DNA of 64,000 nt from Notospermus geniculatus (GCA_002633025.1 NMRB01001311.1:41351-105350), one strand, 5' to 3'. Shown: positions 42,962-54,265, counted from the first letter of the stretch. Numbers and translations are program-made. The notes: a model not told the origin generated them from the letters alone.

Positions 42962-43181
42962 TTTTACTCGGTGAGGTGTGAGATAAAACTCGGAGAGGGT
43001 TGCTGCTCCTCGGAAAGGCGGCTGCCGATTCTCCAAGGTGAACGTCATATGCTAAAAGACGCTCTTGCAGCAGGCGATATTTGTGGTACCAACCATTTCC
43101 TGAAATACATTACGTCATGGAAATGAAGTCCAATTTCGTATTTCGTACTTCGTTTTTCGTCAGATTGGCGAAACCTCCCTA

Positions 43182-44030
43182 CAAACAATACCGACCGATA
43201 TCGCCTTGTCTGCCATTGCTGGTGAGAAAATCCGTGGCGATTAGATTGCTTGCAATATCCTCTGGTGTGTTGCTGGCTTTACAAGGGAACAAGAGGCAAA
43301 TGTGTCAGCCACTCAGCTGACAAGCAAATCTTCATCCAGCAGTGTTCAAACTCCAAGATGAAGATCAGGCATCTGAACAAGAGATCCATGTGCCAAGCTC
43401 TCGGGTGACATGCAACAAAATCCTTAATGTGGTGGTAACAAGTCATGAGCACTTTTGACAAGACAAAACTGGACAAAAATGGAAAACGTGTGTGCTGACA
43501 CTGCAGTCACCATGCAGACAAATTCAATATAATGTGTTTTTTGACACTCTCATTCCAAAACACAGATCACCTTGGCAGAAAAAGAGGCATTCTGTTTGAA
43601 GTACAAATGTAAAATTTCTTTGGCATAAGTGCAAGCAATCTTTGGTAAAAGTGCAAACAAATTGAATTTCATTGTTAAAAGTGCAAACAAGACAGGAAAT
43701 GCACAAGACATCATTCTTTTCCATGCTTTAGTATCATATTAGAGTGAAAAGGGAAATTGTTTCCTTCATTTATAAGCAACCCCTTCAAAATGCTCAAAAA
43801 CTTTTAAGAATTCTATTTGCTACCACAGACAAAATGCATATTTCGGTAAATTTTTGAGAAGGATTGGTTCACACGATTGGCACCTAGGGAAAAATTTGTA
43901 ACAAGAACTAGTGTGTCCAGGTGCAAATATGACTGAAAATGCACGAAAAACAGGTAATTTCAAATAATTTGTTACTGAATGCAAAGAAAGTTAGACAACA
44001 CTGGGAAAGCAGCAGATATCTGACTTTGCT
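43182..44030. other. No gene recognised
   Basis: Contains small direct repeats (aaaagtgcaaacaa at about 43637-43690). No splice-supported exon seen. Confidence 0.35.
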
Positions 44031-44033
44031 ATC

Positions 44034-44440
44034 ACTATCCTGAACAGGCCAGCACTATCCTGGAAAGGCCATCATGCACTATCCTGGACAGGCCATCACT
44101 ATCCTGGACAGGCCCTCACTATATCCTGGACAGGCCAGGACTATCCTGGACAGGCCATTTACACTACCCTGGACAAGCCAGCTGGCTATCCTGGTCAGGC
44201 CAACCCTATCCTGGACAGGCCAGCACTATCATGGACAGGCCATTTACATACCCTGAACAGGCCAGCTGACTATCCTGGACAGGCCAGCACTATCCTGGAT
44301 AGGCCATCACTATCCTGGACAAGCCAGGACTATCCTGGACAGGCCAGCACTATCCTGGACACGCCATTTACACTACCCTGGACGGGCCAGCTGACTATCC
44401 TGGACAGGCAAGCACTATCCTGGATAGGCCAGCATTATAC
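44034..44440 (+). repeat. 20-bp minisatellite (cactatcctggacaggccag), array 2
   Basis: About 20 units with variants (catttacactaccctggac). Same orientation as the array at 37910-38205. Only ATG-spanning frames, judged non-coding. Confidence 0.9.
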
Positions 44441-44895
44441 TGAGGACAGCTTATTCATGAGTTCTTTCCATCTGATCAGACTCAGAGAATGTTGCTCCAA
44501 CTTTAAAACGAAACTCATTGTTACTTTTCAGCAGAGTAAAGTCCTAGTTGATGTCCAACCTTCTCAGCATCAATAATTTTTTTTCTTTTTTTCATTTATA
44601 TTTCCTATCGTGTGAACCAATCTGAAAAAGAAAGAATAAAAATCTTGTATATAAAATATAAAAATTTTATTACAATGCAAGAATCATATGGTAATTTTAC
44701 ACCATGGAAAGAATATTTAGCCATAAGGGTTTTCTGTATATTAATAGGTAAGTACTATATGTGTATATTACATTTTGTAACATTAAGATATTTTCACTTT
44801 CTGCTACGACCATAAATGGTGTTTAAGCATCAGCTTGGCTTTCTCCTTTGCTAAACCCAGGAAACAATTTCAATATTTTTTTCAGTGTCTTTTCT

Positions 44896-45015
44896 AGAGT
44901 TTCAGATTGTAAAGTTCCACTTGAAAAAGACCCCGGTTGGGGTCGAAAATTCGTGAATTCTGGAGATTGACTTCTTGCTTATTATCATTTTGTGTGTCAA
45001 TTTTGTGCTATTCTG
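44896..45015 (+). repeat. GACCCC hairpin family, plus orientation
   Basis: tctagagtttcagattgtaa ... gaccccggttggggtcgaaa ... attttgtgtgtcaattttgt. The tail is shared with 16951-16995 and resembles 34285-34310, so the dispersed unit is about 120 bp. Confidence 0.8.
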
Positions 45016-45234
45016 CATCTTCAATATTTTTTTTCAGAAAAAAATCAAAACTGGGCACAGAGACTGAAGTACATGAATTAATATGGTTGGCCAATCCTGC
45101 TTTTTTAAATTACCCATCATTTAGGTGTTTTTTTGTAAAGTTTCTCCCAAATTCTAAAACACAGGAAAATGAGATCAAGCCACGCTCAAATATTGATGAA
45201 ATTTGACTCTGTTGATAGGTGCCAATTATGGGAC

Positions 45235-45476
45235 ATTAACCATTTCATGACTACCATAGACCGGCATACCGGTCCACGACACGGTTGCGTTCAATGTGAT
45301 AGACCGGTATTCCAGTCCATGACATCATAACGCTACCATGGTGTCGCGTTTGTAATGCACTAGCGTCGTGTACTTGAATGCACTACGTCGTGTCATAATA
45401 CGTCATAATGACACAGATAATGGTAGCGTAGCGAATATGATGCAAAACGCACCGGCACCGGTAGTGAAGTAGTTAT
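45235..45476. mobile_element. Element with ends ttaaccatttcatgactacc, copy 1
   Basis: The left end ttaaccatttcatgactacc is mirrored by ggtagtgaagtagttat. The interior (agaccggtattccagtccat, ctaccatggtgtcgcgtttg, atggtagcgtagcgaatatg) recurs at 61597-61776, with a decayed fragment at 48378-48530. Confidence 0.7.
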
Positions 45477-45618
45477 ATGATCATTGATTCCCAAACAATA
45501 TGACCCAATTGCCATTATTTCCGGAGAGAAAAATTGTGTCAGAAAATTATTATTAATCATAAATTAATCAATGAAAAAAAGTTAGTAATGTTAAAGAGCA
45601 ATATCCGAACTGTGAAAC

Positions 45619-45750
45619 TGGGTCATATGAATAAAGACTACATGTAGCAAATGCTTTTACTTCAGATTTCTACAGCATTGCCTAGTGCATTTGTGTTGCA
45701 AAATTCAAGTAAAAGTATTAACTAGAAAGTCTTTATTCATATATGACCCG
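45619..45750. mobile_element. Foldback MITE gggtcatatgaataaagact, third locus
   Basis: Complete ends ctgggtcatatgaataaaga and ctttattcatatatgaccc. The interior matches 20018-20132. It directly abuts the next element. Confidence 0.85.
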
Positions 45751-45752
45751 TA

Positions 45753-45990
45753 GACAAATCCCAAATTGACGTAAACGAGAAAGATCTGCGCACTTCCGCC
45801 GAAATCGTAAACACAACCTCGGTCTGAAGCTGAATGACATGCAGAGAACCCCATGACAGTGACTTCGACGACGTTGCGTCAGTGTCGACCATTGCTGAAT
45901 CATGGATTGCGTCACGTCAGCTGGTTTCAGGTCGAGGTTGTGTTTGCGATTTCGGCGGAGGTGCGCAGATCTGGGAATTTGGGATTTGTC
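45753..45990. mobile_element. MITE gacaaatcccaaatt, TA-flanked
   Basis: Ends gacaaatcccaaatt and aatttgggatttgtc lie between TA (45751) and TA (45991). Arms agatctgcgcacttccgccg and the complement follow. A diverged copy is at 58573-58796. Confidence 0.85.
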
Positions 45991-45999
45991 TATTGTCTT

Positions 46000-48005
46000 A
46001 AAGGGATTTAAAGGATTTAAGGGTGATGGTTAGCGATGATGATGAAGTTTTGTTTCTGCAACGAAAACTGCAGTGTGGGAAAATGTTTCGCCTGGGAATA
46101 GCAAGGAAATCAGAGACTGAAGCAACAATGGAGAAATATTAAATATTAATTAGTGTCACCCCAACAAGAAACTTGACGTAGACGTAATCGTTGCATATAA
46201 TGCAGATACACAGTACACTTCATGATAGGAAAATAGGACTTTTCACATGGTACAAAAATATGGCGTGATCCTATGGATTAAGAATAATACATACTGTACC
46301 AACAAATATTTACAAACAGTGTGTTAATTCACAATATACAAACATGTGCTGTTACTAGTGTTTAGTTATACATACTCTGACCTGCCCGCCAATGGTAGGA
46401 CATTGAATCAGGGGGTGGGGGTATGATCAACTGGAATACTAGCCTTACTCTACATGACTGTGTACTTGTAGTATAACATAGAGCTATTATGTCAATTGAT
46501 CATCTCCCCACCTTTGCCGGTGTGGTGGTAATGGCTCTTACCAGTAGAGGGCAGCATTCGTTCACAGCAACAAGTGGGCCAAGACGCTAAGGGGTTATTC
46601 TCATTCTATTTGGGGAAATTTCAACAAAGAAACTAACTCTGGGGAATTTCCACAAAGAAAAACAATTCACAGCAATCTGCTACTTCTGTCTTTCGACAAA
46701 CCAAACACAAAGTCTTTGCAGATCTATCTTGATTTGAAAAAGAAATAGTCCGATGTCTAGTACAAGAATTCGGTAATGGTGAAATTTTTCATGCTCCTTT
46801 AATAGTCCATGGTAAGTCCCCAGTCCATAGTAAGGCAACCATTTTACCAAAATAATCAAGATAGGCTCAATTTTTTAAAGAACCTTAATAATGTCTCATT
46901 TGTTGAGGAAACCAAAAGTCATTGAAATACGGGAAGCTCCACAGACTTTCCAAAGATACTTTGGAGATTTTGTTGAACCTACTAACCTAGAGACTCCAGC
47001 CAATCTGCTGATAAGAAAAATATCAGTTAGGTCAAGCCCCTTCCACTTAAAGGAGACTTTTGCATCTGTTTACTTCGTCATTTGCAGCAACCAGAAAACA
47101 GCAAAACCAACAACAATTACATGTACAATCGTCCATTACATCTGACTGACTAATCTTAGCTAAGGTTACACCTGTTGAAAATACCCATGTTTTTCCAGAA
47201 CCGTGTGTATGAAAAGCCCGGCGAGAGGTCACACTACTACATTGTAGTTAAGTAGCCCGGCGACAGTTGCGCTGCATGCACTGACTCGTCGGTCATTTTT
47301 GTATTGGCACACATTGTTGGAGGCGCGAAAACGAGGTCACTTAATGGCTGCACCATATGTAGCCGTGCTAAGAACTAACGAAAACACAGGGATTTCAAAA
47401 AGCACGGCGAGCTTGCCATGTGTGAAAAACCCGTGTTTTTCAGACACGGGTTTCTTGAAGCCCGGCAATTCATAGGTGTGACCGCAAAAAACCCGGGGAT
47501 TTTATGTAGTGTAACCACGGCTACTGACTCAGAGTATAATTCTCGCCTTGCAGTCCGTAGTCAGTTAGGTGTAATGGACAAAGCAATTGTTGGTTTACAT
47601 GCGATTTTCTGGTACTATAAATGACGATTTTAAACAAGTGCACACATCCCTACCCTAGTTTTAGCGGACTTAACTTCACAAGCATTGATATCCTAAACTT
47701 AATATTACAACACCCTCCTTTTTGAGTCGTCGAATATGTACAAACAGTTCATAGACTGACAATGTACAAAGCCATGCAATTAAAGGGGTAACTAACATCG
47801 TACAGAGTTAGTACACTTTTACATAAAGAAAGATAGTTGTTTGCAAAAGCCAGAAAGCAACTGATGATAAATATGATATTGAACTGAGCGCCGGGCATCT
47901 AATATTAAATATTTGGCTCTGTAAGCGATATTGGATGATTTAGTCATGATACAGAAGAAAACTCTTCTTCTAAGAGAACTGCCCTCCCCTAACTTCGATT
48001 CAACG
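46000..48005. other. No confident gene; decayed repeats
   Basis: A plus frame of 84 codons at 46891 (MSHLLRKPKVIEIREAPQTF onward) has weak coding character but runs into a dispersed motif (tttgcagcaaccagaaaac) also seen at 15865 and 26467. 47160-47530 has inverted blocks (ggttacacctgttgaaa / cataggtgtgacc; cccgtgtttttcagacacggg) typical of another MITE. Confidence 0.35.
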
Positions 48006-48006
48006 G

Positions 48007-48377
48007 TTAAAGTATGATTCACTCTTACTTCAACATAGGCAAAGTGCCAAGCTTGGAAATGTGCACAGGCCAGTGGTAAATAATCCATAATAGTCAGGTT
48101 TCGCAAGCGCCCGGTTAGGCCCTACGACGACGTTTATCTATTGTGTGTGTATACCCAAACAATAGATAAACGTTGTCGTATGGCCTTAACCGGGCGCTTG
48201 CGAAAGCTCACTTAATGATGTTAGGGTAACTCAGGTTTAATTTCCATGAGCCTTAGCAAATCCAAACTTGTGCTCAGTCAACTGGTAAATACTGTGGTTT
48301 GTGGTTCAATCATTGTGTTCACTTGTGGTGTCTGTTGCACAGGCCTGGCACTTTAGTTAGGGTGAATCATACTTTAA
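48007..48377. mobile_element. MITE, family taaagtatgattcaccc, copy 2, with nested MITE
   Basis: Ends ttaaagtatgattcactc and ggtgaatcatactttaa. The element at 48091-48211 is inserted in the middle; removing it leaves a normal interior. Confidence 0.8.
48091..48211. mobile_element. Foldback MITE tagtcaggtttcgcaagcgc, copy 1
   Basis: A near-perfect palindrome: caggtttcgcaagcgcccgg, then ttaggccctacgacgacgtt, then tatctattg, mirrored around gtgtatacc. The copy at 54475-54585 is almost identical. Confidence 0.85.
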
Positions 48378-48533
48378 CCACTATATGCTAGGAAAATTTG
48401 CACATGAAGTCATAATGACGTTATGTGATGCATTTAAGTACATGATGCCAATGCATTCAAGTATTGCGACGCGACGCCAATGCATTCAAGTACGCAACAC
48501 CATGGTTCTCATGACATCATGGGCTGGAATTCT

Positions 48534-48652
48534 GGGCCCAAATCCATAAAACCTTGCTAGCTTAGTTGGTTGCTAGTTGTGTACATCGGCCTGTACAAAC
48601 TGGGCACTTTAGCAGGCAACTAAGCCTAGCAAGGTTTTATGGATTTGGGCCC
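48534..48652. mobile_element. Foldback MITE, family gggccc..ttgctag, copy 3
   Basis: gggcccaaatccataaaacc mirrored by ggttttatggatttgggccc without mismatch, then ttgctag. The youngest-looking copy of the family. Confidence 0.85.
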
Positions 48653-49395
48653 TGATCTATCCTAACAAAGTAGTTAAAATCGAATCTACAACCCGAGGCG
48701 ACAAGTACCGTGTACATAATCTGCCTAGGTTAAGTCCGGTTAAGTCTTTTTGAAGCAAGAAATTTCTTCCACCGTATTTCCTCTTCTGTTTTAGCTATAC
48801 TATATTTCGTTGAGTTTTCAGAGTGTTCACAACCCATGAGCAATATATGGCAGCATTTTTTAATATATAATCAGTATAAATGATTAAAATATACTTCTGA
48901 TAAAACATTTATGTACTTGATTATAATTGGCCTATTATTCATGACGTCCTTCTGAAATCATCTATACACATATCTAGGACATAATTATTTCACATAAAAC
49001 ACACTTTCAGGCAAATTAATTTTGACCTAAAGTTTAGACCTAGCTAAAGTAAATCACCTAGCATAATGTTTAAGTAAATAAGTAATCACTTTGTACTATA
49101 TTCATAGCAAAACGGTATTTCTGAAGCATTTTTTTTGGATGATGACTATATTCTTTGCAGAGTTTCGTCACATAAGAAATATTCCATTTACATCCTATTA
49201 CATAGGCCAACACCACTGTTCAGTCTATTATTATATTTATTTACAGAATTTTGATTCTGAAGTAAATTTACGGAGTAAAATCAGATTTAGATAGAAAATT
49301 AGTAAAAAACTAAGTTTATTTCATCAATAATTCTAAAAGATCATTCAATGGTGGAATTTACTGAGGTTGTCAGTGTTAAGGATAAAATGTTACTG

Positions 49396-49607
49396 TATAG
49401 AGGCCTTGCAATGATGTCATCCTGGCGGCCATGCTGGAGGGCACGGGGCGCAGAGGTGTGAGTCGACTGTGACGTGACCTGCGTGAAGTGCGCCACGCCA
49501 TTTTTTGACGTAACGTCTTTGGGGCATGCACGGCTCATTTTGCTGTGCCTCTGCAGCATGTGCCCCCCAGCATGGCGGCTTGTGACGTCATTTGCAAGGC
49601 CTCTATA
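49396..49607. mobile_element. MITE tatagaggccttgcaa
   Basis: Ends tatagaggccttgcaa and ttgcaaggcctctata are perfect inverted repeats. The stem continues loosely (atgatgtcatcctgg; gccatgctgg / ccagcatggc). Confidence 0.8.
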
Positions 49608-50039
49608 GATCAACCGAGAAAAGACATTTTAATAGTATTATAAACTTGATCTCTTTGTTCTGATCTACATATACGGTACACCCACCCATGACAGGCCTAA
49701 ATTTTATCTTAAAAAGAAAATATTGAATCCAGATTTTGCTGTGATATAAATGACTAGCTCGTGAGCATAAAGCAAGCTATATGTATTTGTTTATATAATA
49801 TATCTGAAGTTAATTAACATCATTAAGCTTCAAAAGTCGCTGCAGACATGCAACAAGCTAAATGTACAAGTGACATGTTTAGTTTTTATTCTGTTTAGTC
49901 GAAGTAGCTCTTGATGCTACCGTGTCTTAATCAGGGATATAATGTTAATGTTTCACATATGATCATTAAAAGGGCCGTTTTCAGGTATCATCTTGTCATT
50001 GTGGTTGGCAAAAAACCACATGCAGTACAGATAACAACT

Positions 50040-50250
50040 GACATCCGTAAATTGGCATAAGTTGCACGTAACTTGTGTGTACGTGCAACCTATGAGCTAT
50101 GTTATGTGCAACTCAGGGTCTTGTATCTGCATAACTTGCGCATAACTTACATGTAACTTACATGTATGTTACACCATATTTCACGCAGCATTAACATGTA
50201 TAATTCGTGTAAGTTACGGGTAACTTACACAGTGAGTTACGTGCAACCAA
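50040..50250. repeat. Cluster of acgtaacttacatgtaactt words in both orientations
   Basis: Words such as gcataacttacatgtaactt, cgtgtaagttacgggtaact and acgtgcaacc recur in direct and inverted form. Simple degenerate repeat; no defined ends. Confidence 0.6.
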
Positions 50251-50445
50251 GACGATCAAATTTTTCATCCAATTTTTTGGAAATTCAGATTCCAGGCCTA
50301 TTGGGGCTTCAAAGCATAAACCCCCATGTACATGTAGGCCTTTGTATAGGCCATAATTTACGTGTAATTACGCAAAGGCGTAGGGATGTCAACCGTGATC
50401 TGACTGTGCTCACAATCACACCTGACTGACTATACTGATACTCTA

Positions 50446-50596
50446 AAGCGGCGAATCCACTGTCGCGATTTTGGCTTGAGACGGGGTTGCGTTCCCTTGC
50501 GGTTACCTTATATGGCAATCGGAAGTCTTTATATGGTAACCGCAAGGGAACGCAACCGCGTCTCAAGTCAAAATCGCGACAGTGGATCACCCGCTT
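50446..50596. mobile_element. Foldback MITE aagcggcgaatccactgtcg
   Basis: A strong 151-bp palindrome: aagcgg, atccactgtcgcgatttt, gagacggggttgcgttccc, ttgcggttacc mirrored on the right with few mismatches. No second copy in the window. Confidence 0.8.
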
Positions 50597-51340
50597 GAGT
50601 CAGTGATAGTCAGTGTATAAGGTAATTGTGAGTTGTGTGGTTTTCTGCTCACAGCAAATGACAAGGTGTGGAAAAATCTCTGATCTTGGTGGGACACACT
50701 GTTGACTCAGTACCTCAATTGGTTTTGATAAAGTCTCATAAAGGAATCCAGGGAAGAATGTTATAAATGAACAACACTATAAGTGCCCGTCCGTCAGCTA
50801 CACATTGTATTGTTTCAAGTCAAAGTCAACTGCACATAAGCTATGGTCATGTTAAGTTCTGTAGAGCAGGTAGAAGACTCTTTGTTGTGTCGGCGGCCAT
50901 GTTGGTTATTCAGGGATTTCCATATGGAATGTTGGTTGGCAAATGTACAGGGAAGTTGTTTGTCAGTTTTAGGTAGGCCTTAACTTCCAACCAAAGACAT
51001 GGCGAAAAATGGCCAGGAAATCACCAAGGAATGGCAAGGGTAAAATGAAATGGAGAGAGAAAGAAACCAAAGGGTAGGTATAGGAAGAGCTAGTGAGAAT
51101 GGTATACATTGTTGACATCAACCAATGACACAGGAATCTGACTAACAGGTGACCAGAGGTAACCAATCATGTTGCACGTTGGAATCAGGGATCTACATAC
51201 ATGTACACTAGCTCTCAGTCTTTTTTGTAAAAATACTGAATGAGGAACCCGCTTGATTTTTTATCCGAACAAGTGATGCTGTGAATGGTTGTACCAAAGA
51301 TGAATGTGATCACGTCAAGTCATGATGTCCTTGACATAAG

Positions 51341-51782
51341 CCGCGTTTACACTGCCAAACGTGTCAGTCCAGTTGAAGTGAACCGTACTCGGACCGGACC
51401 AGGTCCATGTCCACGTTGAGACTGCAGCGATGAGTCACCGCGCAACGTACCTGAAGCTCTCCATTCAGTGGAGGTAACAAACTCGCGCGGAATGCATGCC
51501 GAGTTTTCCCACGGGTGACGCAAGGACGAACTTCGCGCATGCTCAATACCGCCCCAGGTAAGTGGACTCGGTTCAGTTCGCCGTGCGTCAGGTTTACACA
51601 GCACATTTGGTCGGGGTACCATACTCGGTCCGGACCTAGAGCACCTCCTTCTGCGGGTCTCGGTACGGTTCACTTGTGGTCTGGACCGGGTACGCTTGGC
51701 AGGTTTACACTGCCACTTTTTTGCCGTACCGTACTCGGTCTGGTCCAAGTTCACTTGATTTTTAGCAGTGTAACGCGGCTTT
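51341..51782. mobile_element. Element aagccgcgtttacactgcca with tccggacc words
   Basis: Ends aagccgcgtttacactgcca and gcagtgtaacgcggctt are inverted and intact here; a truncated relative is at 23595-24040. The interior is rich in tactcggtccggacc and contains cgcgcatgctcaatac. Open frames on both strands (159 codons at most) are due to inverted symmetry. Confidence 0.8.
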
Positions 51783-51854
51783 AGTGCAAAATGACTGAAA
51801 GCCAAAAAAGAGGTACAGCTCCTCACAGCTCCTCCAAGTAGCAGTAAACTGCAG

Positions 51855-52057
51855 GTGCCTCATTGGATAGTGTAATGGATTTCTGGGAACAACCACAAAC
51901 AGACCTTCGGGTGAACATACATGGGCCATCCATCAAGGTTGAACTAGTGCACAACAACAAAATTTACGACCATAGGTGCACTGAATACACAGGTGATTGG
52001 TTTAGGACAGGGGGTCAACTTGTTGTAAAGTACAGGGTTGGTGAACCTCATCCTTAA
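51855..52057 (+). CDS. Possible terminal exon, beta-rich peptide
   Basis: After an acceptor-like aaactgcag the frame runs two bases plus 66 codons to TAA. It includes DFWEQPQTDLRVNIHGPSIK, VELVHNNKIYDHRC and QLVVKYRVGEPHP. Alternating hydrophobic residues and good codon balance suggest real coding sequence. No upstream partner was found because the element at 51341-51782 lies just before it. No family recognised. Confidence 0.3.
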
Positions 52058-52129
52058 GTTTCCAGAAGTTCTGAATCGGGGGAAATAATTAAATATTCAC
52101 CAACTATTAAGCAATGCTACTAAGCAATA

Positions 52130-52905
52130 GACATGCCCTCAAATGTATGAGAATTTTTGTACATAATGGAGATGCCCGCCCAGGTGTCGAAGAAATACTG
52201 TACATAGCAACCCCAGCTGCGCAAGAATTTCTGTACTGGTAAACAGCAACAGAGATGCCCCCAGCTGTTGAAGAATTCCTTTACATAGCAACAGAAATGC
52301 CCCCATCTGTCCAAGAATTCCTGTACATATAGCAACAGATATGCCTCAGCAGTCCAAGCATTCCTGTACATACATGTGGCACCAAGAATTCGTGTACAGC
52401 GACAGAGATGCCCCAGCCGTCCAAGAATTCCCATACATAGCAACAGAGATGCCTCAGCTGTACTAGAATTCTTGTACATAGCAACAGAGATGGCCCCAGC
52501 TGTCCGGAATTCCTGTACATAGCAACAGAGATGGCCCCAGCTCTCCGGAATTCCTGTACATAGCAACAGAGATGCCTCTGCTGTCCAAGAATTCCTGTAC
52601 ACAGAAGTAGCACCGGAGATGTCCAAACTGTACAAGAATTCCAAACTGTACAAGAATTCCTGATCATAGCAACAGTGGTACCCCAGGTGAACAAGAATTC
52701 CACAACACAGCAACAGAGATGCCCCCAGGTGAACAGGAATTCCTGTACACAGCAACAGAGATACCCCCGCTGGTGAACAGGAATTCCTGTACATAGCAAC
52801 AGAGATACCCCGCTGGTGAACAGGAATAGCAACAGTGGTGCCCCCAGGTGAACAAGAATGCCTGTACATACGGTAGCAACAGAGATGCCCCCTCCTGAAC
52901 AGGGA
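52130..52905 (-). repeat. 42-bp minisatellite (gtacatagcaacagagatgc)
   Basis: About 18 units of aattcctgtacatagcaaca, gagatgcccccagctg, tccaag. The period of about 42 bp keeps a minus frame open for 266 codons (52120-52920), with EFLFTWGHLCC-type repeats, and a second one for 183. The longest frame in the window, but its units vary in length and it lacks any start, splice or domain support. Confidence 0.85.
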
Positions 52906-53004
52906 TATCGTAGTCAGCATTCGAGATCATTATGTTCTTCAGTTTATATTCAGACACCATAAAACATGTGAAATAATTCAGGCCATGAAATGTTGCAAGC
53001 AATG

Positions 53005-53093
53005 TAAAGTATGATTCACCCTAACTTCAACATGGGCAAAGTGCCAACCTTGGAAATGTGCCCATGTTGAAGTTAGGGTGAATCATACTTTAA
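53005..53093. mobile_element. Solo hairpin of the taaagtatgattcaccc family
   Basis: Only the two terminal repeats remain, joined as an 89-bp near-perfect hairpin (taaagtatgattcaccctaa ... ttagggtgaatcatacttta). Derived by loss of the interior seen at 53992-54265. Confidence 0.9.
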
Positions 53094-53990
53094 AGGCAAT
53101 ACAGAACAACTGACACTCAAGACTGAAAAAGAAACAGGTTCTTGCCATTCACCTACTACTGAAATGATTACTGCATGAAATGAAGGTACCGGTACATTTC
53201 CGATGCCTTTTCCAAATTGAACAAAAATTCATAACCACAATACTTTTTAGGATATCCCTTAAACGTCCACATAAGCCACCAAAAATAGCCAATAGGAAAG
53301 CCAAGTTGGATGGTGAATGCCCAGGCAACTTGACCACTTAACCACACAGCTTGATTACAAGCATATACACATAATGTACATAAAATTTGTCTGACAATTG
53401 TACAATTTTTGGAATCGTTCAAAAACCTGCTTTGGTGTTATTTATGAAGACATCACATGCTGCGTGCCTTTACTTTCAGAAATTCACAGGCACTTGTGTA
53501 CACATACTGACGTCAACGAGTGCGGTGGGTGGACATGCCAATAGTTTACAAATAAGGCCTTCAAAATAGCAGTAGCTCCCGATACATGTATATACGCCCT
53601 CGTGGGTACATGAATGTACATCTTAAAATTTATCCTCATAAATTACTTAGGATATATTTTGTGGTCAAACAGAGAACTTTTGAAAACATGCACTCAGGGT
53701 TTGGATAACCACAGCTATTTTGGCATTACTTGATGCATTGGCCCACACGAATATGTTAGGTGGGCCTAGCAATGTTGTAAACAACACATCAACATTAGTG
53801 TTATGGACAAGAAATGACACAAGAAATACAGAGTCATATCTCCCCTGCCACAGCAAATTTTCAGACAACTAGAAAGACAAGTCTACACAGAGTCGAGTGC
53901 AAGAGTCGAAGTGACACGCCATCTAGGAACAAGAACCGTATTTCCTTCTTGAACGAATGAAAACGGACGCTAAGTTCTTGTTTACGAGAT
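53094..53990. other. No confident gene
   Basis: The minus frame near 53168-53375 reads like a membrane segment (WAFTIQLGFPIGYFWWLMWT) and an acceptor-like tgcttgtaatcaag precedes it. A second minus frame overlaps it with equal openness and no donor or partner exon is clear, so it is not called. Confidence 0.3.
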
Positions 53991-53991
53991 G

Positions 53992-54265
53992 TAAAGTATG
54001 ATTCACCCTAACTTCAACATGGGCAAAGTGCCAGGCCTGTGCAACAGACACCACAAGTGAACACATGGATAAAACCACAAACCACAGGATTTACCAGTTG
54101 ACTGAGCACAACCTTGGATTTGCTATAGGCTCACGGAAAGTAAACCAAGTTACCCTAACATCATTAGGTAACTGCGACATGGATTATTTACATGTACCAC
54201 TGACCTGTGCACATTTCCAAGCTTGGCACTTTGCCCATGTTGAAGTTAGGGTGAATCATACTTTA
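53992..54265. mobile_element. MITE, family taaagtatgattcaccc, complete copy
   Basis: Perfect ends taaagtatgattcaccctaa and ttagggtgaatcatacttta, then arms cttcaacatgggcaaagtgc. The interior (aaaccacaaaccacaggatt, gcacaaccttggatttgcta) is shared with 41562 and 48007. Confidence 0.9.

Larger units (their letters stand above)
42279..43040. mobile_element. 762-bp palindromic element carrying a captured first exon; 5-bp target duplication
   Basis: Flanked by aacgt on both sides (42274-42278 and 43041-43045); other copies of the host foldback have the uninterrupted site. Terminal repeats start caccgtggagaatcggcag and caccttggagaatcggcag. The arms match at about 95% over some 330 bp, around a spacer of about 100 bp. 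Each arm holds ccgagtaaaaatggcgga, a start codon, and a GTAAGT donor. CAC ends with a 5-bp duplication occur in Transib-type (RAG-related) elements, but this is only suggestive. Confidence 0.8.
42023..43181. mobile_element. Long foldback element, family tagtgaggtttcgcaa, copy 3, split
   Basis: Left part 42023-42278 and right part 43041-43181 form one foldback when joined; the 762-bp element lies between. Ends taatgaggtttcgcaaat and attggcgaaacctcccta. Confidence 0.8.

Noticed and set aside
44612-44815. Plus frame NQSEKERIKILYIKYKNFIT followed by gtaagt
   Set aside because: Very AT-rich, no acceptor or partner exon; the donor match alone is not enough.
51347-51826. Frames of 159, 89 and 80 codons on both strands
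   Set aside because: Explained by the inverted symmetry and stop-poor cggtccggacc words of the element at 51341-51782.
53168-53422. Minus frame with tryptophan-rich hydrophobic stretch (FPIGYFWWLMW)
   Set aside because: Two overlapping frames are equally open, and no donor or phase-matched neighbour was found.
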